A stretch of DNA of 12,765 bases from Chloroflexota bacterium (GTDB taxonomy: Bacteria; Chloroflexota; Anaerolineae; B4-G1; SLSP01). The notes under the pieces are model-generated. The model saw only the letters and a program-made list of their open reading frames with translations, searched no databases and was not told where the DNA came from. Below, in pieces: positions 1 through 7,582 of this stretch (position 1 is the stretch's first letter; every line of letters begins with the position of its first letter). The stretch is from NCBI GenBank assembly GCA_022707665.1, contig JAKJAE010000013.1, forward strand, positions 6,686 through 19,450, read 5' to 3'. The position numbers and the translations under genes are program-made.

Positions 1-701
1 CCGTAGGCCGTTCGCAGTGGTACGGCTGGTCCCTCCAGCGGGAATAAGACCTCTCCGCGATCGTAGGTGCCCTGTTCAAACCCATCGCCAATCCCAGGAT
101 TCGGTGGTTTCGAGGTAAAGCGATAGTGGAACACGGCGTGTGCTGCCGTCGTCTGGTGCAGGGTGACCTCGATCGAGGGGTCTGCCAGCAGGTCAAGGAC
201 GCTCTGCTCCAAGGGAAGCACGACGACGATCGCGACCATTCCCCCGTCGGCAAGGTAGCGATGGGCATCAAGCAGCAGGGCTCGAATCACCGTTGCGCCT
301 GCCTTTCCAGGGATATTGGAGATGATGAGGTCAAAGGCGCAGCTCCGCACGTCATCGTAGCCGAGGCTGCCGTAGGCCGTTGCATTGGAGAGGCCGAGGC
401 GATGCGCATTGAACGCAGTGAAGTCAACGGCCAGGGCGTCTCGATCGACCATATGGACCTCCGCACCGGGCCTGAGCCGCGCCAGGGTCAGCCCGAGTGG
501 CCCGTAGCCACAGCCAAGGTCCAAGATTCGAGCCTTGTCTCCGATCAGGTCCAGGGGCAGCGTCTTGAGCAGGTGCGCTGATCCGATGTCCACCTGATGG
601 CTGCTGAACAGGGTCTGGGAGACGGCGAACTCGATCCGCTGGCCGGCCATCGTGATAGCGACGTCCTTCTTCAGGTAGGGCTTGAGTGTAGCCTCGTCCA
701 T
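1..701 (-). CDS. RsmC/MTS-like class I SAM-dependent methyltransferase, partial
   Basis: The 3' end lies beyond the window; 233 codons are visible from an ATG at 701, with AGGG 8 nt upstream. The protein has an N-terminal lead-in typical of small-methyltransferase (MTS) enzymes (FSSHQVDIGSAHLL, about residues 32-45). It then shows the SAM-binding glycine motif DLGCGYGPLG (61-70), an acidic residue after strand 2 (MVDRD, 84-88) and motif IV as SNIPGKAG (128-135). In RsmC, RlmG and PrmC relatives motif IV is NPP[FY] and positions the amino group to be methylated. Here it is NIPG, so the fold is clear but the substrate is not. RNA, protein and small-molecule targets all remain possible. It begins 25 bp after the truB stop, so it is probably the last or a late gene of the nusA-truB transcript. 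Family call is firm; the specific function is unknown. Confidence 0.85.
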   Translation of the reverse strand, partial: MDEATLKPYLKKDVAITMAGQRIEFAVSQTLFSSHQVDIGSAHLLKTLPLDLIGDKARILDLGCGYGPLGLTLARLRPGAEVHMVDRDALAVDFTAFNAHRLGLSNATAYGSLGYDDVRSCAFDLIISNIPGKAGATVIRALLLDAHRYLADGGMVAIVVVLPLEQSVLDLLADPSIEVTLHQTTAAHAVFHYRFTSKPPNPGIGDGFEQGTYDRGEVLFPLEGPAVPLRTAY

Positions 702-726
702 ATGGAATTCCCTGCGGGCCGCAGTC

Positions 727-1614
727 TCAGTCGCCGGATGGTGGGAGAACCACCACAGGACGGTATGTGCCATCGTCAACGCGCTGGAGCACGGCGATCA
801 GGTCGCCGTTGGCGCCGTGCGCCTGGATCAGGTCAGAGGTATGGGACGTTTCCAGAGAAACCACCTGGCCAAAGCGAAGCGCGCGTTCCTGGTCCGCGGA
901 CGCTATGACACCAGGCATTGATCCGAGTGCAGCCGTGGGGGGCAATAGCGCGCTGAGGAGGTGACCCTGCGCTTGCATCTGCTCCAGATTCTCCAGAGAA
1001 TGGCTCTGCTCGAGCTTGAAAGGGCCACTGGCCGTACGGCGCAGCGCTCGAAGGTGGCCTCCACATCCCAGCGCCTGACCGATGTCGTGGGCCAGGCTGC
1101 GGACATAGGTGCCGGCGGAGCAGGACACCTCGAAGGTCAGATCTGGAGAGACCCAGTCGAGGATCGCAAGCCTGAAGATTGTAACCGATCGGGGCGTTCG
1201 CTGTATTTGTTCACCCTGCCTGGCGTGCTCATAGAGCCGTTTCCCGTTGACCCTGATAGCCGAGACCATCGGGGGCAGTTGGGCGACTGCCCCACGAAAC
1301 CGGGGCAGCACAGAGTGGATAGCCTCCAGGTCGACGTCAACACTTTTCTCGTCAACGATTTTGCCGTCCGCATCATAGGAATCGGTGGTCTGACCGAGCC
1401 TGAGGATGGCCCAGTATTGCTTCTCGCCTGCTGTGGCAAACTGGGCTAGCCGCGTTGCGGGGCCAAGCAGGATGCCCAGCACCCCGGTGGCCATTGGGTC
1501 GAGGGTGCCCGTGTGTCCGACCCGCCGGGTGCCTGTCAGGCGGCGGACCTGATCGACCACATCGTGGGAAGTGACCCCCGCGGGTTTGTCAACGACCAGC
1601 ACACCGTTGATCAT
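727..1614 (-). CDS. truB: tRNA pseudouridine(55) synthase TruB
   Basis: TruB isomerises uridine 55 in the T-loop of most elongator tRNAs to pseudouridine and also acts as a tRNA folding chaperone in the cytoplasm. The 295-residue product starts MINGVLVVDKPAG. It carries the catalytic block GHTGTLDPMATG (33-44) with nucleophile D39, the KQY motif (Y67), a SAIRVNGKRLYEHAR segment (118-132) and GTYVRSLAHDIG (168-179). GGHLRALRRT (185-194) follows, and the C-terminal 60 residues look like a degenerate PUA-type domain. Length fits the family. The reading frame stays open to 1719, but the ATG at 1614 is where family similarity begins, so it is chosen. It overlaps the end of nrnA by 26 bp, with GAGGA about 14 nt upstream, suggesting translational coupling. 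Confidence 0.95.
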   Translation of the reverse strand: MINGVLVVDKPAGVTSHDVVDQVRRLTGTRRVGHTGTLDPMATGVLGILLGPATRLAQFATAGEKQYWAILRLGQTTDSYDADGKIVDEKSVDVDLEAIHSVLPRFRGAVAQLPPMVSAIRVNGKRLYEHARQGEQIQRTPRSVTIFRLAILDWVSPDLTFEVSCSAGTYVRSLAHDIGQALGCGGHLRALRRTASGPFKLEQSHSLENLEQMQAQGHLLSALLPPTAALGSMPGVIASADQERALRFGQVVSLETSHTSDLIQAHGANGDLIAVLQRVDDGTYRPVVVLPPSGD

Positions 1615-2599
1615 GCTGATCCAGCGTATCCTCGATGGCAGCCAGTACGCGCGACACCGCTTCATCGAGCGGGCCGTCAATTGAGAATCCCGATGCCTGG
1701 CGATGCCCGCCGCCGCCAAACGCGTGGGCGATGCCGGCGACGTTGTAGCCCTGCCGCGAGCGGAGGCTTACCTTCACTGTCGCGTCGCTCATTTCGATGA
1801 ATGCCGCCGCGATCTTAGCCTCGGCTACGCGGCTGAGCAGGTCACCGAGGTCGAGATCATCGTGGTCTTCAATCCCCAATGCCTGTTTCTCGGCGATGCG
1901 AATGGCAGCCCAACTGACACGCCCTTTGAGTTGTAGACCACTGAGTGCCACACCCCACCCACGCATCGTCTGATAGGGAACGGCGTCCAGGGTCTTGCGC
2001 ATAGCTCCGAGGTAGTCCCCGCCCACCTCGATCAGCTCACTGACCAACCTCAGGACGGCTGGGGTCGTGTTGTCAGTCCGCAGGCCTCGCGTATCGGTCA
2101 GCAACCCTACCAGCAGGCAGGTCGCGATAGCATCTACGACGGGGACCCCGAGTGCCCTGATGACGTCGACCATCAGGACCGCTGTTGCAGCAGCGTGTGG
2201 GTCAACAAGGTTCACATCACCAAACTGGTCATTGGTTTCGTGATGGTCGATCACGAGTAGTGGCTTCTGTCTGAGCCAGCTCTCCCGGTAGATACCCCCG
2301 GTACGCTTAAGGTCACTCATGTCGATGGCGACGACAAGGTCATAGTCACCTCCTTCCGGCACGTCGCTGACGAATGCATCGGCGCCGGGGAGATAGGCCA
2401 GGTTGTCGGGCAGCGGATGAACGCACGCTACCGTGGGTCGCTTCCCAAGCTGCAGCAGTGCGAGCCGCAGGGCAAGTGTCGACCCGACGGCGTCACCGTC
2501 GGGTCGTGGATGGGCGATGAGGAGCGGACGCTCACTCTTCAGCAGTATCGACGTTGCCTGAGTCAGTGTTGCCGTCGCCGCTATCTGAGTCGGACCCAT
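1589..2599 (-). CDS. nrnA: DHH/DHHA1 phosphoesterase, NrnA-type oligoribonuclease / pAp phosphatase
   Basis: NrnA-type enzymes degrade 2-5 nt nanoRNAs and dephosphorylate 3'-phosphoadenosine 5'-phosphate, using Mn ions. The 336-residue protein has the family motifs in order: AHPRPDGDAVGS (29-40; H30, D34, D36), AIDMSD (91-96; D93), the signature IDHHETN (117-123) and GLLTDTRGLRTDNTT (165-179). A C-terminal DHHA1 domain carries GGGGHRQASG (295-304). All expected metal ligands are visible. It starts inside rbfA, with a strong AAGGAGG ribosome-binding site 12 nt upstream that is itself rbfA coding sequence, and its end overlaps truB. Placement between rbfA and truB is a common arrangement in Gram-positive and related genomes. 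The exact substrate preference (nanoRNA, pAp or cyclic dinucleotide product) cannot be read from sequence. Confidence 0.92.
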   Translation of the reverse strand: MGPTQIAATATLTQATSILLKSERPLLIAHPRPDGDAVGSTLALRLALLQLGKRPTVACVHPLPDNLAYLPGADAFVSDVPEGGDYDLVVAIDMSDLKRTGGIYRESWLRQKPLLVIDHHETNDQFGDVNLVDPHAAATAVLMVDVIRALGVPVVDAIATCLLVGLLTDTRGLRTDNTTPAVLRLVSELIEVGGDYLGAMRKTLDAVPYQTMRGWGVALSGLQLKGRVSWAAIRIAEKQALGIEDHDDLDLGDLLSRVAEAKIAAAFIEMSDATVKVSLRSRQGYNVAGIAHAFGGGGHRQASGFSIDGPLDEAVSRVLAAIEDTLDQHDQRCAGR

Positions 2600-2951
2600 G
2601 GATCTTGTCTTCCTCCTTCAGTTGGTGCAACAACTCCTCGATGCGCGCCCCATGGGCGAGTGAGGGGTCATAGATAAAGGCCAATGCCGGGATGTTCCGC
2701 AGTCTCAGGGTGGGAGCCATCTCCTTGCGTAACCACCCTGCTGCACCGTCGAGTGCTTGCTGCACCTCCGAGATCTCATCGGGCGTACCAATAACGCTGA
2801 AGTAGATTTCGGCGCGTGTTGTGTCGCGGTTGACGCTGACATCAGTGATCGTGACCTCAGCTAACCGAGGATCATTGCTCTGCTCCAGGAGGAGCTGTGT
2901 GACCTTACGCTGGATCAACTGGTTGATGCGATGCGAGTACTTCTTGCTCAT
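2532..2951 (-). CDS. rbfA: 30S ribosome-binding factor RbfA
   Basis: RbfA is a single KH-fold protein that binds the immature 30S subunit near the 5' end of 16S rRNA and helps late maturation. The 139-residue product shows SHRINQLIQRKVTQLL (6-21), the DPRL motif (27-30), VTITDV (33-38), the helix-kink-helix region around 60-78, and LRLRNIPALAFIYD (82-95) followed by ARIEELL (102-108), which is the usual family layout. The last about 20 residues are a Ser/Asp/Gly-rich acidic tail that overlaps nrnA. The frame is open upstream to 2978, but the ATG at 2951 has GAGGAG 7 nt upstream and matches family N-termini, so it is chosen. It lies 93 bp after infB. Confidence 0.93.
   Translation of the reverse strand: MSKKYSHRINQLIQRKVTQLLLEQSNDPRLAEVTITDVSVNRDTTRAEIYFSVIGTPDEISEVQQALDGAAGWLRKEMAPTLRLRNIPALAFIYDPSLAHGARIEELLHQLKEEDKIHGSDSDSGDGNTDSGNVDTAEE
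2612..2618 (-). promoter_or_regulatory. Shine-Dalgarno sequence for nrnA inside rbfA
   Basis: On the minus strand this reads AAGGAGG, 12 nt before the nrnA ATG at 2599. The same bases encode K-E-E near residues 112-114 of RbfA, so ribosomes translating the end of rbfA pass directly over the nrnA initiation region. It fixes the nrnA start and implies coupled translation. Confidence 0.75.
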
Positions 2952-3044
2952 ATCCCTTCTCCTCACGCTGTCTGGCAAGGGCTAGACTGGACCGGCGGGT
3001 CACTCGAGCGCTTACCGAACCGCGAGACCTATGGCACTTCGCGT

Positions 3045-4826
3045 CTACTCCTGCTCGACGCGCCGCATGGTGTAAAACTGCAGCCGATCGCCCACTGACA
3101 GGTCATCGAATCCCTGAACCTTGACGCCACACTCGAAATTCTGACGAACCTCACGGACATCCTCGGTGAAGCGCTTGAGCGAGTCGATTGCCCCGTCATA
3201 GAGAACGGAATCGTTGCGAAGCACGCGCACTTTGGCGTTGCGCCGCGCCACACCCTGGGTGACATAGCATCCAGCGATCTTGCCGAGGCTCGAAATGTCG
3301 AAGATCTGGCGTACATCGGCCTCGCCAATGGTGACCTCGATATAGGTGGGCTCCAGCATACCCTTGAGCGCCTTTTCGACATCATCGACGAGGCGGTAGA
3401 TGATCTCGTAGATATGGATCTCCATCCCTTCCATATCAGCCATGCGCAGTGCGGCAGCGTCGGCTGAGACACGGAAGCCCAGGACAATGGCATCCGAGGC
3501 CAGGGCGAGGTTCATGTCCGATTCCGAGATATTGCCGGCGGCAGCGTGAATCACGTTGACCTTGATGTTGTCAGTGCTCAAGCGGGTGATGCTGTTCACG
3601 ATGGGCTCGATGGAGCCCTGGACATCCGTTTTCAGGACAACGCTCAGTTCCTGGGCCTGGCCCGCACGGATGGCCGATGAGAAGTCATCAAGCGAAAGCG
3701 GGCGGCTGGGGCGCGACAGCTCTTGCTGCTTGGCCTCCTCGGAGCGTTTTTCCGCGATTGCTCGCGCTGTACGCTCATCGCCGACGACCTCCATGATGTC
3801 ACCCGCATTGGGCACATCGTGCAGGCCAATGATCACCGTCGGGGTTGCCGGCGGGGCCGTCCGGTGGCGCGCGCTGTTCTCATCTTCGAGGGCGCGGATT
3901 TTGCCCCAGGTCCTGCCAACGACAACGATGTCGCCCGTGTTGAGGGTGCCGTTCTGAACGAGAACGGTCGCCAGCGGGCCGCGGCGCTTGTCCAGACGAC
4001 CTTCAAGGACTGTGCCGATTGCGGTACGGTCCGGGTTTGCCTGTACGTTGATCTCATCAGCAACCAGGACTATAGCCTCGAGGAGATCCTCCAGACCGGT
4101 TTTCATCTTGGCCGATACCGGGATGATCATTGTGCTGCCGCCCCATTCATCGGGCGTCAAGCCCAAATCCGAGAGCTGTCGCATAACGACCTCGGGACGG
4201 GCGTTGGGCCTGTCGATCTTGTTGAGCGCTACGATGATGGGAACGTGGGCTGCCCTGGCGTGGTTCATCGCTTCGACCGTCTGGGGCTGCACACCGTCGT
4301 CTGCGGCTACCACAAGGACGGCGATGTCGGTGGTGTTAGCGCCACGAGCGCGCATGGCCGTGAATGCTTCGTGACCTGGTGTGTCCAGGAACGTGATGCG
4401 CCGCGTGCCGTGCTTGACCTGGTAAGCGCCGATGTGTTGGGTGATGCCACCACTTTCTCCGCCGGCAACGTCAGTATGGCGAATCGCGTCCAGCAGCGAT
4501 GTCTTGCCGTGGTCAACATGGCCAAGGACAGTGACAACAGGAGGACGACTCTTGAGATCCTGGGGATCTTCGTTGGCGAGGAGGATCTGCCACGCAGACA
4601 GTTCGGTCTTCGCCTCTTCCTCCATTTCGGCATAGGGTTGTTTCACCTCGAAGCCGAATTCTGCAGCTATGATGGAAGCGGTATCGAAGTCGACCTGCTG
4701 GTTGATGCTTGCCAACACGCCATTGCTCATCAAGATCTTGATAACCTTGATCGGGGTTTCACCCAGTAGATCCGCGAGGTCGCGAACCGTGATCACTTCT
4801 GGGATCGTGATTTCTTTCTCTGTCAT
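3045..4826 (-). CDS. infB: Translation initiation factor IF-2, short form
   Basis: IF2 is the GTPase that delivers fMet-tRNA to the 30S P site and promotes 50S joining. The 593-residue protein has one small N-terminal IF2N helical domain (about 7-60), a very short linker, then the G domain with GHVDHGKT (102-109), GGITQH (126-131), DTPGH (148-152), NKID (202-205) and SAK (238-240). Domains II, III and the fMet-tRNA-binding C-terminal domain follow, ending in RRVEQE. All nucleotide-binding motifs are intact. At 593 residues it is much shorter than the 890-residue E. coli protein; the long, charged N-terminal extension is absent, a form I associate with Chloroflexi and some other phyla. GAGGAGG sits 8 nt before the ATG. 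It begins 42 bp after ylxR. Confidence 0.98.
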   Translation of the reverse strand: MTEKEITIPEVITVRDLADLLGETPIKVIKILMSNGVLASINQQVDFDTASIIAAEFGFEVKQPYAEMEEEAKTELSAWQILLANEDPQDLKSRPPVVTVLGHVDHGKTSLLDAIRHTDVAGGESGGITQHIGAYQVKHGTRRITFLDTPGHEAFTAMRARGANTTDIAVLVVAADDGVQPQTVEAMNHARAAHVPIIVALNKIDRPNARPEVVMRQLSDLGLTPDEWGGSTMIIPVSAKMKTGLEDLLEAIVLVADEINVQANPDRTAIGTVLEGRLDKRRGPLATVLVQNGTLNTGDIVVVGRTWGKIRALEDENSARHRTAPPATPTVIIGLHDVPNAGDIMEVVGDERTARAIAEKRSEEAKQQELSRPSRPLSLDDFSSAIRAGQAQELSVVLKTDVQGSIEPIVNSITRLSTDNIKVNVIHAAAGNISESDMNLALASDAIVLGFRVSADAAALRMADMEGMEIHIYEIIYRLVDDVEKALKGMLEPTYIEVTIGEADVRQIFDISSLGKIAGCYVTQGVARRNAKVRVLRNDSVLYDGAIDSLKRFTEDVREVRQNFECGVKVQGFDDLSVGDRLQFYTMRRVEQE

Positions 4827-4868
4827 ACGAGTTCCTCCTCTATCAGTCTTTCAACGGCAAGACCGCAA

Positions 4869-5189
4869 TCACGTCGATGTCTCATCCTCCAACGCTGTCT
4901 CCACCAGGGATCGAGCGAACGTCTCGAGAATGGCCACGTCCTCGGGCTGGAGGTCGACGCGCAGAGCGCGATTCAGCATGCCACGCTTGAGCGCTTGTTC
5001 CCAGCACGCATAGTTTCGACATAGATAGGCACCACGGCCATTGCGCTTGCCGGTCTCGTCAACCGCGATGCCACCCTCGGCCAAGAGCACGACACGGACC
5101 AGATCGCGCTTTGGCTTGGTCTCCCGGCATGCTATGCACGTTCGCTGTGGGACGTGTTTCTGCCTCGGCCTTTGCCTATTCTTGGCCAT
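4869..5189 (-). CDS. ylxR: YlxR-family RNA-binding protein (DUF448)
   Basis: YlxR is a small basic protein encoded between nusA and infB in many bacteria; it binds RNA, and roles in RNase P regulation or transcription have been proposed. The 106-residue product has a basic N-terminus (MAKNRQRPRQ), the motif QRTCIACR (15-22) followed by KRDLVRVV (27-34), and GRGAYLC (51-57) with a second Cys at 62. This matches the family along its length. The frame is open upstream to 5291, but those codons run through the intergenic hairpin and do not look like YlxR. The ATG at 5189 has AGGGGAG about 10 nt upstream and fits family length; an ATG at 5198 (three residues longer) is possible. No L7Ae-type gene (rplGA/ylxQ) follows it, unlike in Bacillus. 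Confidence 0.92.
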   Translation of the reverse strand: MAKNRQRPRQKHVPQRTCIACRETKPKRDLVRVVLLAEGGIAVDETGKRNGRGAYLCRNYACWEQALKRGMLNRALRVDLQPEDVAILETFARSLVETALEDETST

Positions 5190-5250
5190 ACTCCCCATAC
5201 TCCCCTGGTAGCCGGTGGAGCAGAATAGCCTCCAGGCCGGCGCAACCACG

Positions 5251-5282
5251 AAAAAGGGACGCCAACACTCCTTTGGCGTCCC
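5251..5282 (-). terminator. Intrinsic terminator or attenuator between nusA and ylxR
   Basis: On the minus strand the sequence forms a perfect 10-bp stem, GGGACGCCAA / TTGGCGTCCC (bases 5282-5273 with 5265-5256). The loop is 7 nt (AGGAGTG) and TTTTT follows directly (5255-5251). This is the classic layout of a Rho-independent terminator read in the direction of nusA to ylxR, although the U-run is short. It sits inside what is normally one operon, so it probably sets partial read-through (attenuation) rather than a hard stop. The hairpin is seen directly; the function is inferred. Confidence 0.7.
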
Positions 5283-5309
5283 ATCATCCAAGGCCAGAAA
5301 GCCTGCGAT

Positions 5310-5371
5310 GTCTGCTCTATTTGCGTCGCAGACGTCTTAGCATTGCAGTTCGTGCCCCGGCAGCCTGCCGG
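5310..5371 (-). other. Structured stretch of the nusA-ylxR intergenic region
   Basis: The 232 bp between the nusA stop and the ylxR start are mostly non-coding. Besides the terminator-like hairpin they hold a near-perfect palindrome CCGGCAGCCTGCCGG (5357-5371) and a 6-bp stem GTCTGC/GCAGAC (5310-5315 with 5328-5333, 12-nt loop). They also contain an eight-codon open frame MLRRLRRK on the minus strand (5343-5317) with no convincing ribosome-binding site. These could fold as a leader before the terminator. No tRNA or recognised riboswitch class was seen. Confidence 0.35.
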
Positions 5372-5421
5372 TTTTGGCGACTGGGTCCACCCAAAGGATC
5401 ATGTTTCTGTGCCCGACTGAG

Positions 5422-7458
5422 CTAGTAATCCTCGCTGTACTCGTCCCACCCATCGGTGGTGCGACCACGACGCTTACGGACGACGAATGTCTCGCCGGTG
5501 GTGTCATCGAACACCACGGTGCGCCGGCGTTTTCGCCCCTTACTCCGCTTCTGGTCCTGGCCTGCCTCTTCCAGCTCCGGTTCTTCAGTCTCGTCGTAGA
5601 CGATGGCCCCTGCTGGTACTACAGCACTGAGAGCAGGTGCCTCCTCTGGCTGAGCTTCAGGTGTCTCGGGTACAGCCGCGACCGGAGTGTCCTCAACCTC
5701 TGAAGGCCCTGCCTCGGCAACCTCCGCGATCTCGGGTTCTGCAGGAGCCTCGGGGGCCATTTCGGCCTCTGCGGTCTCGGGCAAAACGGATTCCGGCTGG
5801 GTGGCTTCCGCAACGGCTTCCCGTTCCGACGCCTCCTCAGCGACCTCGATCTCGATTTCCTGATCAGTAACAGCCTCGACGGCGTCAGTGTCCGCTGGCT
5901 CAAGGAGGCTCAGTCCACTGTCCTGAACGGCTTGCTTGATCTCCTGCAGCGCCTTCACGCCAACGCCGTTGAGCATCAGCAACGCTTCGTCGCCTACCGC
6001 CATACGCTCCATCACCTCACCGACGTTCTGCAGTCCGCCAGTGACGAGATTGGTATGGACTTTGCTCGAAAGCGCAAGATCGGTCAATGAGATCTCGTAA
6101 GCCTTCCTGGGAACCCGAGCGTACGCCTCTTCCTTTGCCTTGACCCGGTCTGCGTCCGCTTTCCGCTGTGCGCGTTGGCGTGCGCGCGCTTGTACTGATC
6201 CAGGGCGTTCTGCTTCACGGCGAGTGATGATGGCATGTCGCACGGCCTTGACCACGGTCGCGATGGTGTTGCGTTCTTCATCGGTGTACGGATAGCGCTC
6301 TTCCTCGTGTATCCGCACAATGGTCGCCAGTCGTGGCAGGAGCGCCGCCGTACCCTTGAGCACATCGAGCAACTCGGGTGTCTGGTTGACCTGATCGAGC
6401 GCCCATAGTGCGGCTTCGGTGCCTCCCTGAATGTCGATGCGCCAGTTCGTCAACTTTGCCGCGAGGCGAGCGTTTTGCCCGGAACGTCCGATGGCGAGCG
6501 AGAGTTGGTCATCCATCACGACGACCGAAGCAGTTCTGCCGCCCGGGTTGCTCTCGTCCACTGTCACACACATAACGCTTGGGAGGCTAAGCGCATTGGT
6601 GATGAGCGTCTCTGGATCATCGCTCCATTCGACGACATCGATGCGCTCACCCTGCAGCTCGCGTGAGATTGTCTGGATGCGGATGCCCCGCATGCCCACG
6701 CATGCTCCTACAGGGTCGATCCCCGGTTGGCGCGCTGAGACCGCTACCTTGGCACGCGTGCCTGCCTCTCGTGCTACGGCATGAATCTCGACCTGGCCGC
6801 TGCGTACCTCGGGAACCTCGAGCTCCAGCAATCGACGGAGCATAAGTGGATGGCTTCGGCTTACGATGATCTCGGGGCCGCGCGGGGTCCGACGAACCTC
6901 AAGCACGTACACGCGGATCTTCTGGTGGATGACGTAGCGTTCGCCAGGAATCTGCTCACGCTTCGGCATCGTGGCTTCTTCGGTTCGCTCGAGGTGGAGC
7001 GTCACCCCGTGAGGCGAAACCGACTGCACGGTGCCGATGATAATCTCGTTTTCCTGACGGCTGAAACGGTTGAACTGGCTCTCGCGTTCAGCCTCGCGCA
7101 ACCGTTGTGTGATGACTTGCTTGGCTGTCTGTGCTGCGATTCGACCGAAGTCATGGGGGGTGACGTCGATCATCATCAGATCGCCCACCTGGGCATCATC
7201 CTTCTTGCGGCGGGCTTCCTTAAGGGAGATCTCGATCTGCTCGTCTTCGACAGCTTCGGTGACCATGCGCTCCACATAGATGCGCGCCAATCCGGTCTCC
7301 AGATTGATGTCTGCGGAGACGTTTTGTGTGGCGGGAACCTTCCAGTCACGCCGGTACGCGGTCGCCAAGGCAGCACAGATGGCGTCAAGCACGACCTCTC
7401 TTGGCAAGCTGTATTCTGCACAGATCTGGTTGAAAGCCAGGGCGAACTCGCTCTTCAT
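5422..7458 (-). CDS. nusA: Transcription termination/antitermination factor NusA, with long C-terminal extension
   Basis: NusA binds RNA polymerase and nascent RNA and modulates pausing, intrinsic termination and antitermination. Order in the 678-residue protein: polymerase-binding N-terminal domain (1-about 130), S1 domain (about 137-200), KH1 (about 225-298, with GACVGMRGIRIQ at 251-262) and KH2 (about 305-345, with LAIGRSGQNARLA at 321-333). A charged linker follows, then a helix-hairpin-helix-like domain (about 452-515, LNGVGVKALQEI at 496-507). The remaining 160 residues are unusual: a Glu/Ala/Pro-rich acidic stretch (about 520-635), a basic cluster KRSKGRKRRR (637-646) and an acidic-aromatic end. 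GGGAGG lies 11 nt before the ATG, partly within a small inverted repeat (AGGC/GCCT). No rimP precedes it; glgX does. Confidence 0.97.
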   Translation of the reverse strand: MKSEFALAFNQICAEYSLPREVVLDAICAALATAYRRDWKVPATQNVSADINLETGLARIYVERMVTEAVEDEQIEISLKEARRKKDDAQVGDLMMIDVTPHDFGRIAAQTAKQVITQRLREAERESQFNRFSRQENEIIIGTVQSVSPHGVTLHLERTEEATMPKREQIPGERYVIHQKIRVYVLEVRRTPRGPEIIVSRSHPLMLRRLLELEVPEVRSGQVEIHAVAREAGTRAKVAVSARQPGIDPVGACVGMRGIRIQTISRELQGERIDVVEWSDDPETLITNALSLPSVMCVTVDESNPGGRTASVVVMDDQLSLAIGRSGQNARLAAKLTNWRIDIQGGTEAALWALDQVNQTPELLDVLKGTAALLPRLATIVRIHEEERYPYTDEERNTIATVVKAVRHAIITRREAERPGSVQARARQRAQRKADADRVKAKEEAYARVPRKAYEISLTDLALSSKVHTNLVTGGLQNVGEVMERMAVGDEALLMLNGVGVKALQEIKQAVQDSGLSLLEPADTDAVEAVTDQEIEIEVAEEASEREAVAEATQPESVLPETAEAEMAPEAPAEPEIAEVAEAGPSEVEDTPVAAVPETPEAQPEEAPALSAVVPAGAIVYDETEEPELEEAGQDQKRSKGRKRRRTVVFDDTTGETFVVRKRRGRTTDGWDEYSEDY

Positions 7459-7489
7459 CTAGGCAACTGCCTCCCTATTCCCCCAATAG

Positions 7490-7525
7490 CATCTAAGAAG
7501 AAAAGTGGGGGCTCGCCCCACTTTT
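7490..7525 (-). terminator. Terminator-like hairpin in the nusA leader, downstream of glgX
   Basis: On the minus strand AAAAGTGGGG pairs with CCCCACTTTT (7525-7516 with 7510-7501) around a 5-nt loop, a 10-bp perfect stem ending in TTTT and followed by CTTCTT. It would end glgX transcripts. However, the promoter candidate at 7554-7582 lies upstream of it, so new nusA transcripts would also have to pass it, at about +22 to +47. The stem is symmetric with A-runs opposite T-runs, so some activity on the plus strand is possible. Confidence 0.75.
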
Positions 7526-7553
7526 CAGTGTCCACCATCCTACGACTAGAAGA

Positions 7554-7582
7554 ATTATAGCATAACCGAAGGGATTAGACAA
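7554..7582 (-). promoter_or_regulatory. Sigma-70-type promoter for the nusA operon
   Basis: On the minus strand a -35 element TTGTCT (7582-7577) is followed after exactly 17 bp by a perfect -10 TATAAT (7559-7554). The -35 overlaps the glgX stop codon. The predicted start is near 7547, giving a nusA leader of about 90 nt that contains the terminator-like hairpin. Confidence 0.7.

Noticed and set aside
126..581. 151-codon plus-strand open frame at the left edge
   Set aside because: The minus strand here encodes a clear methyltransferase with SAM-binding motifs; the plus-strand translation is low-complexity and unrecognisable.
1615..1719. N-terminal extension of truB to an ATG at 1719
   Set aside because: TruB similarity begins at MINGVLVVDKP (1614); the upstream residues only arise from overlap with nrnA.
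3723..4769. 348-codon plus-strand open frame opposite infB
   Set aside because: It is antisense to the clear IF2 frame and its translation has no recognisable domain; GC-rich codon bias on the opposite strand explains the open frame.
5190..5291. N-terminal extension of ylxR to an ATG at 5291
   Set aside because: The extra codons run through the terminator-like hairpin and do not resemble the family; the ATG at 5189 has a Shine-Dalgarno sequence and gives normal YlxR length.
5350..5425. tRNA-like TAGCTCAGTCGG on the minus strand at the nusA stop
   Set aside because: It resembles a tRNA D-arm, but no acceptor, anticodon or T-arm with GTTCRANNC could be fitted around it.
6781..7560. 259-codon plus-strand open frame opposite the start of nusA
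   Set aside because: It is a shadow of NusA codons and runs across the nusA promoter and terminator region; there is no domain or supported start.
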